Origin: Micromonospora sp. NBC_01740
Lineage (GTDB): Bacteria; Actinomycetota; Actinomycetes; Mycobacteriales; Micromonosporaceae
DNA: 64,000 bases
Reading direction: 5' to 3'
Assembly (NCBI RefSeq): GCF_035920365.1
Contig: NZ_CP109150.1
Location: 4,092,001-4,156,000, forward strand
Part shown: piece by piece, positions 51,200-59,690 of the stretch
Layout: each line of letters starts with the position of its first letter
Numbering within the stretch: the stretch's first letter is position 1
Position numbers and translations under genes: made by a program
Notes under the pieces: generated by a model
Seen by the model: only the letters and a program-made list of their open reading frames with translations
Told to the model about the DNA's origin: nothing
Database searches by the model: none

Positions 51200-52594
51200 T
51201 CAGCCGAACGGCGGCACGGTGGGGCGGGTGTCGGGAAGCTGGCCGGTGGCGGCGATGCGGGCGTACACCCTGCCGGAGTCCTTCACGGTCAGCCGGCCGG
51301 AGGGGTAGTCCACGTGCACCAGGCCGAACCGGGGGCGGTAGCCCAGCGCCCACTCGAAGTTGTCCAGCAGCGACCAGTGCAGGTAGCCCACCACGTCCGC
51401 GCCCGCGTCGACGGCCTGGTGCACCGCCCGCAGGTGGCCGAGCAGGAAGTCGATGCGCCGCTGGTCGTGCACCAGCCCGTCGTGGGTGGGGGTGTCGCCG
51501 TACACCGCTCCGTTCTCTGTGATCATCAGCGGGACCCCGGGGTGGTCGTGGTGCAACCGGATCAGCAGGTCGCGCAGGCTGTCCGGGGCCACCTCCCAGC
51601 CCTCGTCGGTGCGGGTCACGTCACCGGAGGGCCCCACCACCCGCCACGGGAAGGGACGCCCGGGGCCCGGCTGCGCCGCGGCCATGACCCGGCGGGTGTA
51701 GTAGTTGACGCCCAGGAAGTCGCTGCGGCCACCGATCAGCTCGGCGTCGCCGGGCCGGATGATGTCGTCGAGGCCGCCGCCCAGGGCCCGTTCGTAGTGC
51801 GCCCACATGTCCGCCGGGTAGCCGTCGCCGAGCAGCGGGTCGAGGTACCACCGGTTCACGTAGCCGTCCGAGCCCCGGGCGGCGGCGAGGTCGGCCGGGT
51901 CGTCGCTGGCCGGGTCGCACGGGAACAGACTCAGCGCGCAGCCGACCCGCGCCTGTGGCGCGCGGGCGTGGATCACGTCGGCGCCCGCGCCGTGCCCGAG
52001 CAGGACGTGGTGACCGGCCGCGACCGACGCGCGCAGGTCCCGGACGCCGGGGGCGTGCAGGCCGAGCTGGTAGCCCAGCAGCGCGATGATCCACGGCTCG
52101 TTCTGAGTGATCCACCAGTGCACCCGGTCGCCGAGCCGGTCGGCCACCGCCGCCGCGAACTCGGTGAACGCGTCCACACTGGAGCGGCCCACCCAGCCGC
52201 CGTCGGCCAGCAGCGCCTCCGGCATGTCCCAGTGGTTGAGCGTGAGGACCGGCGTCACGTCGCGGGCGAGCAGCGCGTCGACGAACCGCTCGTAGTGGTC
52301 CAGGCCGCGTGGCTCGACCCGGCCGCGACCCTGCGGCAGGATCCGGGACCAGGAGACCGAGAACCGGTACGCGCCCAGGCCGAGCCCGGCGACCAGCTCC
52401 ACGTCGCGGTCCCACCGCCGGTACGAGTCGCAGGCCCGCGAGCCGTCGCCGCCGCCCTCGATGGTGCCCGGGCGCGCGGCGAAGGTGTCCCACACCGAGG
52501 GCCCCCGCCCGTCGGCGTCGAGGCTGCCCTCGATCTGGTACGCGGAGGTCGCCGCGCCCCAGAGGAAGCCGGGCGGGAAGCGGTGCGTCGTCAT
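51200..52594 (-). CDS. GH1 beta-glucosidase/beta-glycosidase
   Basis: 464 residues, normal length. N-terminal signature FPPGFLWGAATSAYQIEGS, acid/base glutamate E166 in TQNEPW (TLNEP is more common), nucleophile E360 in MITENGAVY, and LHWSLLDNFEWALGYRPRFG near the end. Cytoplasmic. GH1 covers beta-glucosidase, beta-galactosidase and beta-mannosidase activities; the context does not settle which. It is fourth in the operon, 28 bases after the racemase-like gene. Confidence 0.93.
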   Translation of the reverse strand: MTTHRFPPGFLWGAATSAYQIEGSLDADGRGPSVWDTFAARPGTIEGGGDGSRACDSYRRWDRDVELVAGLGLGAYRFSVSWSRILPQGRGRVEPRGLDHYERFVDALLARDVTPVLTLNHWDMPEALLADGGWVGRSSVDAFTEFAAAVADRLGDRVHWWITQNEPWIIALLGYQLGLHAPGVRDLRASVAAGHHVLLGHGAGADVIHARAPQARVGCALSLFPCDPASDDPADLAAARGSDGYVNRWYLDPLLGDGYPADMWAHYERALGGGLDDIIRPGDAELIGGRSDFLGVNYYTRRVMAAAQPGPGRPFPWRVVGPSGDVTRTDEGWEVAPDSLRDLLIRLHHDHPGVPLMITENGAVYGDTPTHDGLVHDQRRIDFLLGHLRAVHQAVDAGADVVGYLHWSLLDNFEWALGYRPRFGLVHVDYPSGRLTVKDSGRVYARIAATGQLPDTRPTVPPFG

Positions 52595-52622
52595 CGGTCA
52601 CTTCCTCGAAGGTGCTGCCGGA

Positions 52623-53309
52623 TCAGTCCGGCCGGTCGGACAGGACACGCAACAGCGCCGCCACGCCGCCGTGCGGCGAGCTGAGCACCGGTACCGCGAC
52701 GTCGGCCAGCGCGGCGGCGCGGGCCATGGAGGCCTGGGCCAGCACGACCACGTCCGCGCCGGCCGCGGCGTGGACGACGGCCGCCGCGACGAGGCTGTCC
52801 ACGCGTTCCCGGTCGCCGCGGTCCTGCGCCTCGGCGGCGTCCGCCACCAACTCCGCGGTCACCTCCACGGGCCGGCCGGCGCCGCGGGCCGCCCGCTCGA
52901 CGAGCCGTCCGGTCGGCCCGAGCGTGGACGGGAGGGTGGCGAGCACGCGGATGCGTCCCCGTGCCCCGGGGGCGGCGGCGACGGCGACCGCCTCGTCGGC
53001 CATCGCCGCGTCCACCCGTACGACCGGAACGCGCACCCGCCCGGCCGCCGCCTCCGCCGCCTCGCCGATGGAGGAGCAGGTGACCAGGACAGCGTCGACC
53101 CCGACCGACTCCAGGTGGCGCAGGTGCGCGAGCACGATGTCCCGGACGGCCGGCGTGACGCCCTCGCGGCGTGCGGTGTCCAGCAGCCAGGCGTCGGCGA
53201 CGTGGATCCGGCGGGGCGTCGCGATCGAGGCGCGCAGCAGGTCGTCGAACGTCGCGGCCAGCGCGGGAACGGTGTGCAACAGGCCGACCGTGCCCGGGTC
53301 GGCGGTCAT
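52623..53309 (-). CDS. Asp/Glu racemase-superfamily protein
   Basis: 228 residues; the ATG at 53309 overlaps the aldolase stop (ATGA). GLLHTVPALAATFDDLL, DAVLVTCSSIGEAAEAA and DVVVLAQASMARAA show the two-domain racemase fold with the catalytic cysteine in TCSS. The second cysteine position appears to be replaced (LAQASM instead of LxCT), so it may not be a classical racemase but an isomerase or decarboxylase of the wider superfamily. It is encoded between the aldolase and GH1 genes. Confidence 0.75.
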   Translation of the reverse strand: MTADPGTVGLLHTVPALAATFDDLLRASIATPRRIHVADAWLLDTARREGVTPAVRDIVLAHLRHLESVGVDAVLVTCSSIGEAAEAAAGRVRVPVVRVDAAMADEAVAVAAAPGARGRIRVLATLPSTLGPTGRLVERAARGAGRPVEVTAELVADAAEAQDRGDRERVDSLVAAAVVHAAAGADVVVLAQASMARAAALADVAVPVLSSPHGGVAALLRVLSDRPD

Positions 53310-54211
53310 GCCTTCCGCCACGGCGTCGCCTCCCGGTCGACCACCTCGACGAGCCGTTCGAGGCGGGGCACGGAGACCTCGGCCAGTGCCCGGTCCACGT
53401 CGGGGCGGCCCACCACGTCGCTCCACAGCGCACGGCCGGCGAGGAAGCCGCTGGCACCGCCCTGGCAGGCGGCCCTTACCGCGTCGAGGAAGTCGTCGCG
53501 GTGAACGCCCTGCGACAGCACCACCCAGGGGCCGGTGACGGCGGAGCCGAGGTCCTCGCACGCCCGCCGGAGCTCGTCCGTCGTGCCCCGGCCCTGCCGC
53601 GGCACCTGCGCCTTGTAGAGGCTGGGACGCAGCGGGGAGAGTTCCCGGGCCGCCTCGAGGATCGCCGCGTCCTGGTCCCACCGGCCGGCGGACAGTTCCT
53701 CGGGGGTGGCCCGGACCACCGGCTCCAGCACCGAGAGCACGTCGCGCTCCGCCGCCAGGCCGATGAACCGCCGGGCCAGTTCGACGCGTCGCTCGCGGTG
53801 CGCGTCGCGGCGCCAGAGCAGCAACAGCTTGATCGCCCGTACGCCAGTGAGGTCGAACTCCGGCGCGGCGACCACCTCGTCGAGCCGGGTGTCCTCGACC
53901 GGTTGGCCGGGCTCCTGGTCGAGGGCGTCGGCGGCGAGGATCAGCCCGCACCCGGCGGGCAGCAGCCCGTCGCGGCGGACCTGGTCGAGGCCGGTCGTCC
54001 GGTCGATGAGGAAGCCGGAGGCCAGCGGGCCGAGCGCGCGGGCCACCGCGGTCTTGAAGGCGACCATCCCGTCGTGGTCCGGCCGGCCGGCGCCCGCCTC
54101 GGCGAACATCGTGCGCAGGCTCTCCCGCTGGTCCATCGCCACCATCGCGAACCCGCCCGCCGGCCGCGCAATGGCGTCCAGGGTGGGCTCCGCGCTTCCC
54201 GATCCCGTCAT
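53306..54211 (-). CDS. LacD-like class I aldolase
   Basis: 301 residues. FAMVAMDQRESLRTMF, LLPAGCGLILAADAL and AIKLLLLW match the LacD / sulfofructosephosphate aldolase (YihT) family. The expected Schiff-base lysine is K200 in LRPSLYKAQVP (LacD has LKVEVP). GASGFLAGRALWSDVV is the phosphate-binding end. It should split a ketose phosphate into two three-carbon units; whether this is tagatose-1,6-bisphosphate or another ketose is open. It overlaps both neighbours by ATGA. Confidence 0.87.
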   Translation of the reverse strand: MTGSGSAEPTLDAIARPAGGFAMVAMDQRESLRTMFAEAGAGRPDHDGMVAFKTAVARALGPLASGFLIDRTTGLDQVRRDGLLPAGCGLILAADALDQEPGQPVEDTRLDEVVAAPEFDLTGVRAIKLLLLWRRDAHRERRVELARRFIGLAAERDVLSVLEPVVRATPEELSAGRWDQDAAILEAARELSPLRPSLYKAQVPRQGRGTTDELRRACEDLGSAVTGPWVVLSQGVHRDDFLDAVRAACQGGASGFLAGRALWSDVVGRPDVDRALAEVSVPRLERLVEVVDREATPWRKA

Positions 54212-55773
54212 CTGACCTCTTCTCCTCGCGAATCGTCGTCAGCCGCCTCGGCATCGGTCGCGGCCGTCACGAACCTGGCGAACGGCTCGTCGTAGTCCCG
54301 GCCGGCCCCCGCGACCGTCGGTCCTGGCTGCCAGGCCAGCGCGGGGGCCCCCGGCCCGGTCCGGTGCGCCCGGACGGCGGCGACGATCGCCGCGCCCGCG
54401 GCCACCGGCTGCGCCGCCGGCACCACCCGCAGCTCGGCGGGGAGGACGTGGGCCTTGACCCGGACCCAGGCGGGGCTGGCCGCGCCGGCCCCACCCAACA
54501 GGGTCACCGCCGCATCGGCGGGCCCGCCGGCGAGCCGGGCCTGCTCGTGCAGCATCCACCGGGTCTGCAGGCACAGTCCTTCGAACATCGCGCGGGCCAG
54601 CTCGGCCGGTGTGTGCGTGGGGCGCCGCCCGAGGATCCGCAGCCGGGCCCGCGGGGCGGGCGCCGGGGCCTGCCGCCCGGACAGGTACGGCAGGACGATC
54701 ACGTCGGTGGGCCGGTCGCCGCGGCCGAGCACCTGGGCGGACAGCTCGGCAGCCGGGACGCCGCCCGACTCGTGGGCCAGCCACCAGGCGATGGTGGCTC
54801 CGGCGCTCGACGAGCCGGCGAGGATCGCCCGGTGCCGGCCGGCCACCGGGACGACCGTGCTCATGCCGGCCCGGGCCACGGCCACCGGGTCGGGGCAGCC
54901 GGCGACGACGGAGAGCACCGCCTCGGCCGTACCGAGCGAGTTCGCGACGTCGCCCGGCTCCCGCACCCCGCAGGCGTACGCGCCGACGGCGTGGTCGTGG
55001 CCCGCCACCACCACCGGTGTCCCGGCCCGCAGCCCGGCGTCCACGAAGGCCGGGTCCCGGACGGTGGCGGCGGACGTGCCCGGCGGCACGACGGTCGGCA
55101 GCTGCTCCGGTCGCAGGCCCACCTCGGCCAGCAGGTCGGTGTCGAAGGCCTCCGGCACCGGCTGGCCGGGGCGGGGCAACCGGTACGCCATGGTCCGCCC
55201 GGCCAGCGTGTGGTCGGTCGTCAGGTGGCCGGTGAGCAGCAGGCAGACGAGGTCCGCCGCGCCCGCCCAGGACGCCATGGCCCGCCACGTGTCCGGCCGG
55301 TTGGCCCGCAGCCACGCCCAGGTGGCCAGCGGGACCTTGGCGCTGGGTCGTACCCCCGTCGCCGCGACGAGGTGCGCCCAGCCGAGGCGGCGGGACAGCT
55401 CGGCGGCCTCGGCCCCGGCCCGGTGGCCGTCCCAGCGCAGCCAGGCACCGAGTGGCGTTCCGGTCGCGTCGAGCGGCACGCCGGTCTCGGCCATCGAGGC
55501 GATGCCCACGGCGTCCGGCGCCGGCGACCCGTGCAGCACCTGGCGGAGCAGGCCGACCAGCACGCGCCGCACGGAGTCGGGCGGGGGAGTGGGGGCGGTG
55601 GCGACGGCGCGTACCCGGACCGCGGAACCGTCGATCGCCACGAGGGCCACCTTGGTGTTGGTGGTTCCCACGTCGATGCCCACGCTCAGGCAGGCCCCGT
55701 CGGAGGGGCCGCCACGCGGCGCCTCCGGCGGGTCGGCCTCGACCGCGTCGGTGGGACGCGTGGCGCCATTCAC
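54208..55773 (-). CDS. FGGY-family carbohydrate kinase
   Basis: 521 residues from the GTG at 55773. The ATP motif SVGIDVGTTNTKVALVAID lies at about 30-48, the substrate domain contains ASMAETGVPLDATGTPLGAW, and the second nucleotide motif is VTLLGGAGAASPAWVRVKAH. The sugar cannot be predicted. As the first gene before the aldolase, it probably makes the ketose phosphate the aldolase uses. It diverges from the DeoR regulator across an operator-like dyad. Confidence 0.88.
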   Translation of the reverse strand: MNGATRPTDAVEADPPEAPRGGPSDGACLSVGIDVGTTNTKVALVAIDGSAVRVRAVATAPTPPPDSVRRVLVGLLRQVLHGSPAPDAVGIASMAETGVPLDATGTPLGAWLRWDGHRAGAEAAELSRRLGWAHLVAATGVRPSAKVPLATWAWLRANRPDTWRAMASWAGAADLVCLLLTGHLTTDHTLAGRTMAYRLPRPGQPVPEAFDTDLLAEVGLRPEQLPTVVPPGTSAATVRDPAFVDAGLRAGTPVVVAGHDHAVGAYACGVREPGDVANSLGTAEAVLSVVAGCPDPVAVARAGMSTVVPVAGRHRAILAGSSSAGATIAWWLAHESGGVPAAELSAQVLGRGDRPTDVIVLPYLSGRQAPAPAPRARLRILGRRPTHTPAELARAMFEGLCLQTRWMLHEQARLAGGPADAAVTLLGGAGAASPAWVRVKAHVLPAELRVVPAAQPVAAGAAIVAAVRAHRTGPGAPALAWQPGPTVAGAGRDYDEPFARFVTAATDAEAADDDSRGEEVR

Positions 55774-55784
55774 GAGGCCATTCT

Positions 55785-55854
55785 GTTCGGTTTCGAACGA
55801 ACGGGTCAAGGTCGATGTTCGGCGATTGACAAACGGGTGTGGTCGCACTTGGAT
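55785..55854. promoter_or_regulatory. Divergent control region of the FGGY operon and DeoR gene
   Basis: The dyad GTTCGGTTTCGAACGAAC (55785-55802) lies 12 bases before the kinase start and is a good DeoR-type operator. A plus-strand promoter TTGACA (55826-55831), 17 bases, TTGGAT (55849-55854) ends six bases before the DeoR GTG at 55861, so that mRNA is predicted to be leaderless. Confidence 0.6.
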
Positions 55855-55860
55855 GGACCG

Positions 55861-56688
55861 GTGCGCTACACGCAGGCTCCCGAGCGGCGCCGCGAACTCC
55901 TGCGCCGGGCGGCCGAGGCCGGCTACGTCTCCTCGACCGACGCCGCGGCCGAGCTGGGCGTGTCGGAGATGACCATCCGCCGTGACCTGCGGCAGTTGGC
56001 CGCCCAGGGACTGGTGAACCGGGTCGCCGGTGGCGCGAGCGCCCCCGTGCCGGCGTACGGCGTCCCGTTCGAGCAGCGCAGGGATGCCGCGACGGCGGAG
56101 AAGGAAGCGGTCGGCCGGGCCGCCGTGCCGCTCGTACCGGCGGGCGCGGTGGTGGCCCTCGACGCCGGCACCACGGTCGCGGCCCTCGCCGCCCGGCTGC
56201 CCGGTGGCCTCACCGTCGTCACCCACTCGATACCGGTGATCCTGGCGTGCACCGGGCGCGAGGACCTCGAGTTGATCTCCCTCGGCGGCGCCTACCACCG
56301 CGCGACCCGCTCCTTCACCGGGCCGATCACCCGTGCCGGCCTGGAGGACCTGGCGGTCGACGTGGCCGTGCTCTCCGCGACGGCCGCCGGGCCGACGGGG
56401 GTCTACTCCGCCAACGCCGCGGACGCCGAGATCAAGCGGGCGATGGCCCGCATCGCCCGCCGGGTGGTCCTGCTGCTCGACCACGGCAAGCTGGCGGCGC
56501 ACGCCCCGATGCGGTTCCTGGACCTGGCGGCGGTCGACACGGTCGTCGTTGACGCGGGGACGGATGCCGACCAGCTCGCGCTGCTGCGGGCGACCTGCCG
56601 GGAGGTGGTGGTCGCGCCGCTGGACGCCGGGACGGCCGTCCCGGCGTCCCGGCCGGCGGCGAGCGCCACCCGGGTGGCCGGACCGTGA
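55861..56688 (+). CDS. DeoR-family transcriptional regulator
   Basis: 275 residues. The DeoR helix-turn-helix is at about 8-55 (SSTDAAAELGVSEMTIRRDL), with the joint motif VNRVAGGAS. The sensor domain is a phosphosugar-binding isomerase-like fold (VALDAGTTVAALAARL, LGGAYHRATRSFTGP, DAEIKRAMARIARRVVLLLD). It is likely to repress the divergent six-gene operon until a sugar phosphate accumulates. It is coupled by a GTGA overlap to the kinase gene downstream. Confidence 0.92.
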   Translation: MRYTQAPERRRELLRRAAEAGYVSSTDAAAELGVSEMTIRRDLRQLAAQGLVNRVAGGASAPVPAYGVPFEQRRDAATAEKEAVGRAAVPLVPAGAVVALDAGTTVAALAARLPGGLTVVTHSIPVILACTGREDLELISLGGAYHRATRSFTGPITRAGLEDLAVDVAVLSATAAGPTGVYSANAADAEIKRAMARIARRVVLLLDHGKLAAHAPMRFLDLAAVDTVVVDAGTDADQLALLRATCREVVVAPLDAGTAVPASRPAASATRVAGP

Positions 56689-57992
56689 CCGGGCCCTGGC
56701 TCGGTGCCGTGGCCGACGATTTCACGGGGGCCTGCGACCTCGCGGACGCGGTGAGCGAGGCGGGTGGGTCGGCGGTCGTGGTGGTGGGCCGCCCCACGGT
56801 GCCGCCGCCCGCCAGCGACTGCGTGGTCGTGGCGCTGAAGTCCCGGACCGCCCCGCGTGACCAGGCCGTCGCGGAGTCACTCGCCGCGGCGCGGTGGCTG
56901 CTCGACGCCGGCTGCACCACCCTCTACCAGAAGTACTGCTCGACGTTCGACTCCACCGACGCGGGCAACATCGGCCCGGTGGCGGACGCCCTGGTCGACC
57001 TCATCGGCGACGCCGTCGCGGTGGGCACGCCGGCCACGCCTCGGGTGGGCCGCACGGTCTACCAGGGGCACCTCTTCGTCGGCCGGCGACTGCTCTCCGA
57101 GTCGCCGCTGCGGGACCACCCGCTCACCCCGATGCGCGACCCCGACCTCGTGCGGGTGCTCTCCCGCCAGGCCGAGGGTGAGGTTGCGCTCGTCGACCAG
57201 ACTACGGTCGCCGCTGGCCCGGCCGCCGTCACCGCAGCGGTTGAGGCCGCTCGCTGTAACGGCGCCCGACACGTGATCGTCGACGCCCTCGCCGACCGGG
57301 ATCTGGACACGCTGGCCATCGCTCTGCTGGCAATGCCGAACGGGGTGCTGGCGGGCGGTGCCGCTGGGTTGGCGGCTGCGCTGGCACGGACATCCGGCAC
57401 AGCGACGCGGACTTCGACGGCCGGAGCCTGTCGGAGCGGCGTCATCATCCCCGCGCGGACTGTACCGGTGGTGCCGGAGGGCCGGCAGCTGATCCTCTCT
57501 GGCAGCTGTTCTGAGCGGACCCGTGAACAGGTGGATGAGTTCCCTGGGCCTCGGGTGACGCTGTCCCCAGTCGACCTTGACATCGGCTTCGCCGAGACGG
57601 TCGACGCCGTGGCCGCTGCGGTGGCCGGGGCATACCGGAACACGAGCGGACCCGTTCTGGTCACCTCCTCGTCTGGTCCAGAGCACGTCGCGCGGCACGA
57701 ATCCCGGCTCGGCCCGGGACGAGCCGCCGCACTACTGGAGGCGGCGACCGCACAGATTGCCAATCACGCGGTGGACACCCTCGGGGTCCGATGCCTGCTG
57801 GTGGCCGGCGGCGAGACGTCGGGAGCGGTGGTCCGGGCACTCAAGCTCGGCACACTGCGGGTGGGACCGACGGCCGGCCCGGGCCTGCCGTGGATGGTTT
57901 CCGAGGGCAGCCCCACGCTCGCCCTGTTGCTCAAGTCGGGGAATTTCGGCGAACCGGACCTGTTCACCACCGCCTGGCGGCACTGCCCCTGA
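56685..57992 (+). CDS. Four-carbon acid sugar kinase family protein (DUF1537)
   Basis: 435 residues. VADDFTGACDLADAVSEAGG is the hallmark N-terminus; TLYQKYCSTFDSTDAGNIGP and VAGGETSGAVVRALKLG define the two DUF1537 domains. Known members phosphorylate threonate, erythronate, 3-oxo-tetronate or related acids. The last third (from about 57190) uses more A/T third positions than the first, a local codon-use shift without a frame break. Co-transcribed with DeoR. Confidence 0.9.
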   Translation: MTGPWLGAVADDFTGACDLADAVSEAGGSAVVVVGRPTVPPPASDCVVVALKSRTAPRDQAVAESLAAARWLLDAGCTTLYQKYCSTFDSTDAGNIGPVADALVDLIGDAVAVGTPATPRVGRTVYQGHLFVGRRLLSESPLRDHPLTPMRDPDLVRVLSRQAEGEVALVDQTTVAAGPAAVTAAVEAARCNGARHVIVDALADRDLDTLAIALLAMPNGVLAGGAAGLAAALARTSGTATRTSTAGACRSGVIIPARTVPVVPEGRQLILSGSCSERTREQVDEFPGPRVTLSPVDLDIGFAETVDAVAAAVAGAYRNTSGPVLVTSSSGPEHVARHESRLGPGRAAALLEAATAQIANHAVDTLGVRCLLVAGGETSGAVVRALKLGTLRVGPTAGPGLPWMVSEGSPTLALLLKSGNFGEPDLFTTAWRHCP

Positions 57993-58196
57993 GGACCAGC
58001 CGCAGTCGTCGCTGTCGCGAGACGGCTATCGGCCCCTCAGCGGTAGGCGATAGCCGGGTCTCCGATGTGACTCTGTCCGGCGCGACGGCCGGTGTCGATC
58101 CGGCCGCTGTGGACGGTGGGTAATCCAGACCAGTTACAGGATGCGTTCAGCGATCGATTGTTACCGTTCTCCCGCCGACGCTTGAAGGGGAGATCG
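57993..58196. other. Intergenic region, no gene seen
   Basis: 204 bases between the kinase and the broken exonuclease-family gene. A possible repeat pair GCTATCGGCCCCTCAGC / GGCGATAGCC near 58025-58055 could form a hairpin ending the DeoR-kinase transcript. Confidence 0.35.
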
Positions 58197-58872
58197 GTGA
58201 CGACCCTGTCGTCGGCACCAGACCCCGGCCCTCGGCCGCGACGTCACCCCGGCCCGGCGCTCCCGGCCACCGCCCTGCTGCTGCTCCCGGTGCTGGTGGC
58301 CGCCGGCGCGGTCGTCGTGTACCGGGCGACCGGCCGGTTCTGGGGCGACCTCGCGGCCTACCGGGCGGGCGCGCTGGCGCGCCTCGCCGACGTGCGTGCC
58401 GTCTGGCTGCCGGTGGCGGCGCTGACAGCGGTGGCCGGGATCGTCGTCGCGGCCCGCTGCGCCCGCGCCGGAGACGAGCTGCACGGCCCGCTGGCCTGCG
58501 CGACGACGGGCGTGTTCGTTCGCCGGTCTCCTGGCACCACCACTGGGTCTGGTGCCGGTCCTGGCTGGCACCGGCGCGCTCTGGCTCGCGTTCACCGTCG
58601 CGCACCTGGCGCTCAGTGGGCGCTGGTGGCTCTGGCTCGCGGTGGACGCCGTGCCGCCGCTCTTCTTTCTCCTGGCGCCCCTGGCGCTGGGGGCCGGCGC
58701 GGCGGCGGTCCGGCGGCGGCGCCGCACGGTGGCGCTGCTCGCCGCCGCCGCGTTGCTGCTCGGTGCGGGGCAGAGCGGCGTCAACGTCCGCCGGTGGCAG
58801 GGCGGGGACGGCCCGGCCCCGCCCGACGCCCTGCGCGTGTTCGTCTGGAATTACTGGGACGAGGGGGTGCCC

Positions 58873-59178
58873 CTATGGGTTTGGGCAAGTCTCTGCGGTG
58901 GTGTCGGCCTCGGCGTATTCGTAGATCCAGCCTGCGGATGTGTCGGGGGCTCGGACTGCCAGGTATGTGTGTTTGACGGCAGGGTTCCAGGGTCCTGGTG
59001 CTCGACCTGGGCGGCCTCGGAAGCCTGCGGGTGGCAGTCCTGCCTGGTCGAGCTCAACGATTTTGGTCTGCCCGTTGAACGGGCCGCCGACGATCTTGAT
59101 GCCGACGGTGTCGTTGACGACTTCGCCCGCGAGCCAGCGACGGATGAGCGCCAGATGCTCGGAAGTCTCGTCCTTCAT
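58873..59178 (-). CDS. Small protein of unknown function inside the insertion
   Basis: About 101 residues from the ATG at 59178: KDETSEHLALIRRWLAGEVV, then NDTVGIKIVGGPFNGQTKIV and a Pro-rich middle. It ends EYAEADTTAETCPNP. No family recognised. The codon bias is moderate. It lies between the broken exonuclease gene and the IS110 remnant, so it may have arrived with them. Confidence 0.45.
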   Translation of the reverse strand: MKDETSEHLALIRRWLAGEVVNDTVGIKIVGGPFNGQTKIVELDQAGLPPAGFRGRPGRAPGPWNPAVKHTYLAVRAPDTSAGWIYEYAEADTTAETCPNP

Positions 59179-59220
59179 GCTCGAAGCTGACCATGGGCTT
59201 GGGTCGAGGGCAAGCAAGTC

Positions 59221-59690
59221 TCAAGTCGCTTTGACGGGTTGGGGTTCGTAGAAGGTTCCGTCGGGGAGCATGGCGAAGAGGACGTCGGTCCGGCGCCGGG
59301 CGAGGCAGAGCAGGGCCTGGGTGTGGTGCTTGCCCTGGGCGATCTTCTTATCGTAGTAGGCCTGGGACGCCGGGTCGCCCAGGGCCGCAAACGCGGAAAG
59401 GGAAGAAAACCCGTTTGAGCTGTTTGTTTCCTCTCTTGGAGGGCTGTTCGCCGCGGATGGAGGAGCCCGAGTTCCGGGTGGCCGGGGCGAGACCCGCGTA
59501 GGCGGCGAGGTGGCCGGCGGTCGGGAAGGTGCTGCCGTCGCCACCTCGATCAGGATGCGGGCGCCGGTCCTGACGCCGACGCCGGCATCGAGGTCAGGAC
59601 CTTGGAAAGAGGGTGGGCGTCCAGGAGTTCCTCGATCCGTCCGGCCAGTCGATGCCTCCGGGCCCGGTGACACCACCCCCCGGATCATGA
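59221..59690 (-). pseudogene. C-terminal remnant of an IS110-family transposase
   Basis: In frame near the end: LSAFAALGDPASQAYYDKKI, AQGKHHTQALLCLARRRTD and VLFAMLPDGTFYEPQ, the typical IS110 C-terminus. Upstream pieces in other frames (TAGHLAAYAGLAPATRNSGS, GRIEELLDAHPLSKVLTSMP) belong to the Transposase_20 region. The catalytic DEDD domain is absent. It is unrelated in detail to the copies at 1598 and 5579. Confidence 0.7.

Noticed and set aside
49532..52684. 1050-codon plus-strand open frame
   Set aside because: Antisense to the GH-D-like and GH1 genes; low-complexity translation.
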